Origin: Mucilaginibacter flavidus
GTDB taxonomy: Bacteria > Bacteroidota > Bacteroidia > Sphingobacteriales > Sphingobacteriaceae
Length of the DNA stretch: 64,000 nt
Direction of reading: 5' to 3'
Assembly: GCF_024055575.1 (NCBI RefSeq)
Contig: NZ_JAMXOE010000014.1
Span: forward strand, 103,107 to 167,106
Under the pieces are notes generated by a model. That model saw nothing but the letters and a program-made list of their open reading frames with translations, did not search any database and was not told where the DNA came from. The position numbers and the translations under genes are program-made. Positions within the stretch are counted from its first letter, which is position 1. Each line of letters begins with the position of its first letter. Positions 58,933-64,000 of the stretch are shown here, one piece after another.

Positions 58933-59949
58933 ATGAAGATGTGGAGGCACGCACCTGGTATTGTTCAACTTCAGCTGCTTACCTGGGTGGCCGTTTTATT
59001 GTTGATCTTTTTCTCGCTGCTGCCGATGGACGGATTTGCTAAATCGGCGATATACACCGTGGTCAACACCGCCACGTACGCAATTATCATTTATGGCAAC
59101 ATACGGGTACTGTATCCTGCGTTTTACCAGAAAAGAAAATTTATCTGTTACGGCTTGCTGGTGGCGCTTTTTCTGGTGGTGATCGGCATGTTGCGCGGAT
59201 ATGCTACCATAACACTTTACCAATATTTTTTACTAACCGAAAAAACGCCCATAACTTTTCTCAGGCTGCTTGGTTATGTGCCCGGCGGAATGTTGATCTA
59301 CGTCCTGAGCCTGGTTTTTCGCATTGCAATAGCCTATTTCACTTTAAAACAGCAGACAGAGGAGATCCTGTTGCAAAAAAGCCAGGCCGAACTTAATTTG
59401 CTTAAATCGCAGGTGCAGCCGCACTTTTTGTTTAACGCGCTCAACAGCATTTATTACCGGGTTTATAAAGTTGATCCGCTGTCGGCGGGGCTGATAGAGC
59501 ACCTGTCGGATATTATGCGGTATTTTGTTGACGAGAGCCCGAAGGATGCGGTGCCGGTAGCTACAGAGGTGGCATTTATTGAAAATTATATGGAGCTGGA
59601 GAGGATCCGCATCAGGCATGGTGCCACGGTTAATTTCGAGAAAGCTTATAACCCCGAACTCCGAATCCCGCCGATGTTGTTGATGACCTTTGTGGAAAAT
59701 ATTTTCAAACACGGCATCGACAAATCGCGGAAGCAAAACCAGGTAAGTATTTCGCTGGTGCAGCAAAATGATTATCTGCTTTTTAAAACCAGCAACCGCA
59801 AGATCGATCCCGTGGCCGGCGATCAACCGGGCGGGTTTGGGATCATTAACTTAACTAAACGACTCCGGATGCTGTACGGCGACAAATTTGAACTTACCAT
59901 TGATAACGAAGGAGAATTATTCACCGCGTTTTTAAAAATCCCGCTTTAA
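58933..59949 (+). CDS. LytS/YehU-type sensor histidine kinase
   Basis: A 338-residue inner-membrane kinase. Four to five membrane helices occupy about 10-140 (LLTWVAVLLLIFFSLL; TVVNTATYAIIIYGNIRVL; YGLLVALFLVVIG; MLIYVLSLVFRIAIAYF), followed by a short coiled coil and the His_kinase motif QVQPHFLFNALNSIYYRV with the phospho-histidine, then the HATPase part (PPMLLMTFVENIFKHGID, GGFGIINLTKRLRMLYG). No extracellular sensor domain is present. It is cotranscribed with the LytTR regulator, whose ATG overlaps its stop by one base. Confidence 0.92.
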   Translation: MKMWRHAPGIVQLQLLTWVAVLLLIFFSLLPMDGFAKSAIYTVVNTATYAIIIYGNIRVLYPAFYQKRKFICYGLLVALFLVVIGMLRGYATITLYQYFLLTEKTPITFLRLLGYVPGGMLIYVLSLVFRIAIAYFTLKQQTEEILLQKSQAELNLLKSQVQPHFLFNALNSIYYRVYKVDPLSAGLIEHLSDIMRYFVDESPKDAVPVATEVAFIENYMELERIRIRHGATVNFEKAYNPELRIPPMLLMTFVENIFKHGIDKSRKQNQVSISLVQQNDYLLFKTSNRKIDPVAGDQPGGFGIINLTKRLRMLYGDKFELTIDNEGELFTAFLKIPL

Positions 59950-60659
59950 TGAATTTAAGCTGCATAATTATTGATGATGAGCCCGACGCTATCGACCTGC
60001 TGGAACTGCTGATAACGCAAAGTACAACCTGGGTGCTGAAAGCGAAATGCTATGATGCACTGGAAGCACTGGCGTTTTTAAAAACCAACCAGGTCGATTT
60101 TATTTTCCTGGATATCAATATGCCCAGGCTCACCGGGATGGAACTCGCGACCTTATTGCCGCCGCGCACCAAAATTGTTTTTACCACGGCCTATTCCGAA
60201 TACGCTGTTGAAAGCTATGTTTTCCAGACCATAGACTATTTGCTGAAACCCATCACTTTAAAACGTTTCCTGGCCTCGGTGCAAAAAATTGAGCAGTATT
60301 TCTCAAAGCCCGAACCGGAACAGCTGCCAAATACTGAACCCGAACAGGAGTTTTTCTTCGTGAAATCGGGAAAGGTATTCAGGAAGATTGTTTTGAAGGA
60401 CATCCTGTATTTTGAAGGCGAGAAAGATTATGTACGGCTGGTGACAGCCCATGAACAAATGCTGGTATACCGCCGGTTAAGGGATATTGAGGAGCAATTG
60501 AAGTTGCCGTTTATAAGGGTGCATAATTCGTATATTATAAATTACGGGCAACTCAGTAAAATTGAGGATAACCATATTTATATCGCCGATAAACGCATAC
60601 CCGTTAGCGAAAAGTTCAGGGAGCGGTTTATGGAGGTGGTTAACAGGAATAAGTTTTGA
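59949..60659 (+). CDS. LytTR-family response regulator
   Basis: A 236-residue regulator. The receiver domain (about 1-118) has DDEPD at 9-13, the phosphoacceptor Asp55 (FIFLDINMPRLTG), Thr in FTTAYSEYA and Lys in LLKPITLKRF. The C-terminal LytTR DNA-binding domain (about 138-235) is visible as FVKSGKVFRKIVLKDILYFEGEKDYV and FIRVHNSYIINYGQLSKIE. It forms a two-component system with the kinase just upstream. LytTR proteins bind direct repeats; the paired palindromic repeat 70 bases downstream and at 58.1 kb is a possible but untested target. Confidence 0.93.
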   Translation: MNLSCIIIDDEPDAIDLLELLITQSTTWVLKAKCYDALEALAFLKTNQVDFIFLDINMPRLTGMELATLLPPRTKIVFTTAYSEYAVESYVFQTIDYLLKPITLKRFLASVQKIEQYFSKPEPEQLPNTEPEQEFFFVKSGKVFRKIVLKDILYFEGEKDYVRLVTAHEQMLVYRRLRDIEEQLKLPFIRVHNSYIINYGQLSKIEDNHIYIADKRIPVSEKFRERFMEVVNRNKF

Positions 60660-60730
60660 TAATGCTACCCGCATAAAAAGGGGAGGGCACACCCCGCGCA
60701 AGAACGGGATGGCAGGTTGCACGCAGGTAA

Positions 60731-60789
60731 AGCGTTCCATTTTTGCACGCGGAACACCCCGAACGCTGTGGAACATGTTGATTATCAGT
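60731..60789 (+). repeat. Dispersed 56-bp palindromic repeat, copy 3
   Basis: Reads AGCGTTCCATTTTTGCACGC, then GGAACACCCCGAACGCT and GTGGAACATGTTGATTATCA, with three substitutions against copy 2. It lies 71 bases after the LytTR gene. Confidence 0.7.
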
Positions 60790-61025
60790 GTTTTTATATT
60801 TTATTCAAATGTAAGTTGTTGATAATCAAGTGTTAAATGATTTGTGCTTTTTGGACGGGTTTGTGTAATTTGTTTATAATCAGTGTGTTCCGATTTTTTG
60901 GGTTGATTAAAAATGATGGTTCTGGCTGTTCCACACTGAAAAAGTTTACACATTTTAGCGGATAATCCTGTTTTGAGTTTATACTGGCGTCAGGGGGGAG
61001 GTTGTGGCTTGCATCATCTCCACGC

Positions 61026-61051
61026 GTCATTGCGAGGAACGAAGCAATCTC
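61026..61051 (+). repeat. Intergenic GTCATTGCGAGGAACGAAGC repeat
   Basis: A short repeat unit of a type seen between genes in many Bacteroidota genomes, followed by AATCTCTACAC. It is the only copy in this window. Confidence 0.4.
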
Positions 61052-61185
61052 TACACAGGACAATCAAGGAACGGGATGTTCTGGGTGACTAAGTAGACAG
61101 CCCTATGGTGGCTACATAGCATGCATGGCAGTAGCCCACCTCTTTTGGCCTGCCCGGATACCTCACGCCAGAAGAGAAAAATCCA

Positions 61186-62112
61186 CTAAAGTGTAACTAA
61201 GGCATTTTGGCAAATTTCAAATATTACTGTTGGTATTTTTGGAATATCTACAATACACGGAATAACACCATGCTTAATACATGATTCGATTATATCAGTG
61301 CTTGCAGTACCAGGAGTAAGTAAGGCGACACCATAAGGCATCATACGATAGAATTTTTGTTGTTCGTACCAAATATCCATCTGCCTTAGATATGGAAAAA
61401 CATCGTCTTCAAGAGATCCCGGTGACATACCTATGGTGAGAAAAATTTGCCGACGAAAAAATTCAAAGAAATGATCTTTCCAATAATCAGTACCACTTAA
61501 AAGGCGATCTAAAAACTCTTCTTTGGAAAAAATCAAAAAATCAGAGTCCTTTCCGTATTTCGAGTCGTGGGGAAGGTAGCCGTGTATATGAGTGATATTT
61601 ACATCACTAGCACGGAATAGTAGTTGATCTTTAGTAATCGTATTTACGTCTAGGCCGATAACATCTAAATACCATTCAAGTACACTGTCAAAATTATAAG
61701 TAATGATATTCGAAACATTCCCTCTTTTTTTGCTGATTAGTAAAGAAGAGATGGCAATAAGTAAATCTTTTGATGCCAATTTAAAGTCGAAATCGACTGG
61801 TTTATACAAATGTTCTTTTACAGCTTCCCAATATTTAAGAGGATCATTTATTTTATCTTTAGCTTGTTGGGTCAATTTTTTTAAATCATCTGTTGAAAAT
61901 TTTTTCTTCTTGGGAGGAATGGAACTAGGGTTCTCTGCTTTACACAAATCAAGAACAAGTTTTTCCCAACCGGGTAATTTAAAATCTTTAGAAACACCAG
62001 CTCCTAATAACAAACCAAGATAGCCACTGTTTAAATATTTAGACAATAAGGCAGTACATTGTGGGATGTCATTCGCTACATCTTCAAGTGGAAAACCAAA
62101 ATCATTTTTCAT
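61186..62112 (-). CDS. SIR2-like NAD-binding protein (candidate defence effector)
   Basis: A 308-residue protein with the SIR2_2-type signatures: LLLGAGVSKDFKLPGWEKL with GAGVS at 37-41, NIITYNFDSVLEWYL (Asn140, Asp142) and THIHGYLPHD (His177, the likely catalytic base). Prokaryotic SIR2-like proteins of this type often act in anti-phage systems by degrading NAD+. It is the last gene of a tight three-gene unit, overlapping the preceding frame by 11 bases. Codon use is AT-rich and unlike the neighbours to the left, suggesting horizontal transfer. No TIR or TPR part is seen in it. Confidence 0.85.
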   Translation of the reverse strand: MKNDFGFPLEDVANDIPQCTALLSKYLNSGYLGLLLGAGVSKDFKLPGWEKLVLDLCKAENPSSIPPKKKKFSTDDLKKLTQQAKDKINDPLKYWEAVKEHLYKPVDFDFKLASKDLLIAISSLLISKKRGNVSNIITYNFDSVLEWYLDVIGLDVNTITKDQLLFRASDVNITHIHGYLPHDSKYGKDSDFLIFSKEEFLDRLLSGTDYWKDHFFEFFRRQIFLTIGMSPGSLEDDVFPYLRQMDIWYEQQKFYRMMPYGVALLTPGTASTDIIESCIKHGVIPCIVDIPKIPTVIFEICQNALVTL

Positions 62113-62917
62113 CCTCTTCTAGCATTGTACGTGTATTGACAAAAGTACTGTCTTCTAATGCATTTATTTCCGAAAAGAATTGCAGGGTTGGTTGTATAAG
62201 AGGGATAATATTACTTTGTCCATTTCTATAAAGCCAAAATCTGAAATTTCCTAACCTATCAATTGCTAAGGGTAAAGAGTTCGTAATTCCTTCAGAAGAT
62301 GTCTCAGTACATTTTAATTTCAATGAGACAGGTTCAATAGTTATCCCTTCTGTGTTATTTAAGACATCAAAAATTTTAGATTGAAGTGGATTCTTTCCGA
62401 TGATATTTATTTTGTTAGCGTTTGATTCTTCTTTAACATCTGCGGCGTATCTAGTAATCGAAATCAATAAACCCTCTTTTTCTTCTGCCTCATAACCTTT
62501 TTCTATTCTTTGGTTCATGTATTGCAATAGTGCATTTATTTTTGCTTTGTAAACAGTTTTTATTATACCCCTTTTTGCAAAACAGTCATCGATATATTTG
62601 CCAAGTTTACTGTACAAATAACATATAAAATATAATGGCTTCCCATTGATTATTTGAATACCTAAATAGAAATCGTACGTATAAAGTTTTTTTCCATCTT
62701 TATCTAGATGTAGATTAACCTCTAGTAAGCTTTCACTCCCATATGCCTTTTCAATTTCTACTTGAAGATGGACAAATTGATTGGATGAAGTTATTATTGG
62801 TGCACTTTCCTTCGAATCATCAATTAAATCGATGATTTGATCGACGTTTTTAATCTGTTGAGATTCAAAGCACAGGATGTAAAAATGATGGGAAGAATCT
62901 AAAATCGAACTTTTCAT
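62102..62917 (-). CDS. Unknown protein of the SIR2 cassette, middle gene
   Basis: A 271-residue AT-rich gene product. It has a mixed alpha/beta make-up, with a hydrophobic strand-rich middle (LYTYDFYLGIQIINGKPLYF, YLYSKLGKYID) and a helical stretch (KAKINALLQYMNQRIEKGYEAEE). No signal peptide, catalytic motif or known family is recognised. Its ATG overlaps the stop of the upstream frame by four bases (ATGA) and its end overlaps the SIR2 gene by 11 bases, so the three are translated together. A role as sensor or accessory protein is inferred only from this tight coupling. Confidence 0.65.
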   Translation of the reverse strand: MKSSILDSSHHFYILCFESQQIKNVDQIIDLIDDSKESAPIITSSNQFVHLQVEIEKAYGSESLLEVNLHLDKDGKKLYTYDFYLGIQIINGKPLYFICYLYSKLGKYIDDCFAKRGIIKTVYKAKINALLQYMNQRIEKGYEAEEKEGLLISITRYAADVKEESNANKINIIGKNPLQSKIFDVLNNTEGITIEPVSLKLKCTETSSEGITNSLPLAIDRLGNFRFWLYRNGQSNIIPLIQPTLQFFSEINALEDSTFVNTRTMLEEDEK

Positions 62918-63969
62918 TTATTATGAGTACTTAATGACAATAATAACCATGCTGAAGTTTTTTCAATTAAATCGTCCGTTTCCTCCACTTCCTTTTTTCG
63001 AACAATTTGACGCCCTAATTGATCTAATAAAAACCTGACTTTGCTCTTAATTTCTTCACCTCGAAACGAATTGGTATCTATTGCATAAGACATTGGATTT
63101 CCATCTTCGTCCATGTAATCTTTGTCAAGTCTATTATTATCATCATTATCAAGATGAGTTTCCAATTTACCAACAAAAAAATTATAAACCAAATCACCTA
63201 AAACGATACAATTGTAGAAACGGTTCTTCAAGTCGGTATCATCATCTGTATTTCCAAGCGTGTGTAGGATTTTTTCAAAAATTATTTCTTCAGGATATTG
63301 CTCGGAAATCTTCTTCACCATTAATCGAAATTCCTCTTTCACTCGTCCGTATCGGATTGTAGAAACCCCCTCTACTGTAAGACCTACAACAACCAAAGAC
63401 CTAGTTATATAGTGTTTAAGATCATTAGAAACTGCTGGTACGGTTGACCACGATGCCCAAATTGATTGAATATATGTTTCAACATCACGTTTATATATAT
63501 AAGAAAAATCGATTACGTGAACGAATATTTCAGTAATATCCTTGTTCAAGTGAGTAATTAATTCTCTTATATCAAGGGATGGTGGTAATATAAAATCATA
63601 TGTTTTAGTAGGGTCGGCGCGCAAATCAGCCAGCCTTTTCTTATCATAAGGTATGCTTAACGAACCATAAAAGCTTGTATTTAAAACAAATTTGACAACC
63701 GTAATCACGAAATATTCATAATACTTAATATCGGTTGTTTCTCTTTTGTCTTTGTAATTCTCGAAAATCTTAAAAAGTGAGCCACGGAATTTTTCTATCC
63801 AAATTTCATAAGTTTCCTTTCTTTTAGAAGTCGGAATTGTAATAAAATGGTGGATATTCCGCTGATATTGACCACCTGATTCCGGGATAGGTTGACACCC
63901 GATTCCGCTGCAAATTGACCACCCCATTCCGGGCAAATTGACCAGGGTATTCCGGGCCAAACTGACCAC
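62914..63969 (-). pseudogene. Unknown protein of the SIR2 cassette, first gene, 5' end replaced by an insertion element
   Basis: The open frame runs from 63969 to 62914 (351 residues), but its first about 36 residues (MVSLARNTLVNLPGMGW onward) are encoded by the insertion-element end (63863 rightwards). The native part begins near HHFITIPTSKRK and is an AT-rich, helical, charged chain (WIEKFRGSLFKIFENYKDKR; KKISEQYPEEIIFEKILHTL; KSKVRFLLDQLGRQIVRKK) without recognised motifs. The true start is therefore lost, although the element could supply a new start codon. It overlaps the middle gene by four bases. Confidence 0.7.
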
Positions 63970-64000
63970 CCTTCGAACGGGCAGCTTGTGCTGTAGAAGC
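63863..64000. mobile_element. End of an insertion element, IS21-like, with reiterated 23-bp sites
   Basis: Starting at TGATATTGACCACC the sequence repeats a unit of the form AAATTGACCACC..ATTCCGGG at about 63867, 63889, 63912, 63935 and 63959, with spacing of 22-24 bases. Terminal TG and multiple spaced binding sites are features of IS21-family ends. The element continues beyond the window edge, so its transposase genes are not seen. It interrupts the first gene of the SIR2 cassette. Confidence 0.7.

Larger units (their letters stand above)
60660..61185. other. Intergenic region between LytTR operon and SIR2 cassette
   Basis: This 526-base gap holds repeat copy 3 (60731-60789), a GTCATTGCGAGGAACGAAGC-type repeat (about 61026-61051) of a kind widespread in Bacteroidota intergenic DNA, and the region at 61080-61185 with direct CATAGCATGCATGGCAG-type words. 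No supported gene was found. It marks the border to an AT-rich cassette, so a junction of transferred DNA may lie here. Confidence 0.5.

Noticed and set aside
60833..61063. Small minus-strand frame with MSCVEIASFLAMTRGDD
   Set aside because: This is the translation of the common GTCATTGCGAGGAACGAAGC intergenic repeat, a known source of false genes in this group.
1..64000. tRNA, rRNA or CRISPR array
   Set aside because: No cloverleaf with a GTTCGANTC arm, no rRNA-like stretch and no regularly spaced identical repeats were recognised; the 23-bp units at the right edge are an insertion-element end, as they have no unique spacers.

Overview
The window looks like chromosome of a Bacteroidota bacterium, most likely a Sphingobacteriaceae member (Mucilaginibacter/Pedobacter type). 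The signs are full-length FtsX/MacB-type permeases, DUF5686 and DUF4412-like proteins, a GH2 enzyme with a C-terminal DUF4982-like region, a GatB/AlaRS/RND gene repertoire of this group, abundant -7 boxes of the TAnnTTTG type, and a serine palmitoyltransferase/sphingolipid locus. No rRNA, tRNA or CRISPR array was recognised. The genus is an inference from gene content and was not tested by alignment.

Layout. 1-14.9 kb: a permease, rpe, serC-serA (serine from 3-phosphoglycerate), a beta-CASP metallohydrolase, a GH2 glycosidase, a DbpA-like helicase and small proteins. 15.1-25.8 kb (all minus): nine genes in nearly pathway order that together predict synthesis of an inositol-phosphoryl ceramide: serine palmitoyltransferase, GNAT-type ceramide synthase, ceramide reductase-like epimerase, myo-inositol-phosphate synthase, PgpA-like phosphatase, a DUF5686 outer-membrane-type protein, CDP-alcohol phosphatidyltransferase, histidine-cluster fatty acid hydroxylase and an Aur1-like PAP2 transferase. 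26-32 kb: a TolC/adaptor/RND efflux operon. 32-50 kb: amino-acid and biotin enzymes (aspartate aminotransferase, bioA with a coupled ferritin-like gene), CDF transporter, ComEC, MerR regulator, alaS, gatB, a TlpA-like thioredoxin, an orphan response regulator and a histone-H1-like protein. 50.7-60.8 kb: a more accessory stretch (large beta-propeller/HEAT cytochrome c, msrA, M81 peptidase, lipoproteins, lipocalin, LytS/LytTR pair) marked out by three copies of a roughly 56-bp palindromic repeat. 61.2-63.97 kb: an AT-rich three-gene cassette ending in a SIR2-like protein, truncated at its 5' end by an insertion element whose reiterated 23-bp end runs off the window.

How parts work together. SerC/SerA supply serine, which is the substrate of the serine palmitoyltransferase, although the two loci are not linked as an operon. 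The ceramide branch and the inositol branch meet at the PAP2-family transferase. The most interesting systems are the inositol-sphingolipid locus with its unexplained DUF5686 member, the SIR2 cassette as a candidate defence system, and the ferritin-like protein translationally close to bioA. Several genes have a -7 promoter box within a few bases of the start codon, implying leaderless or very short-leader mRNAs; this also corrects several start sites.
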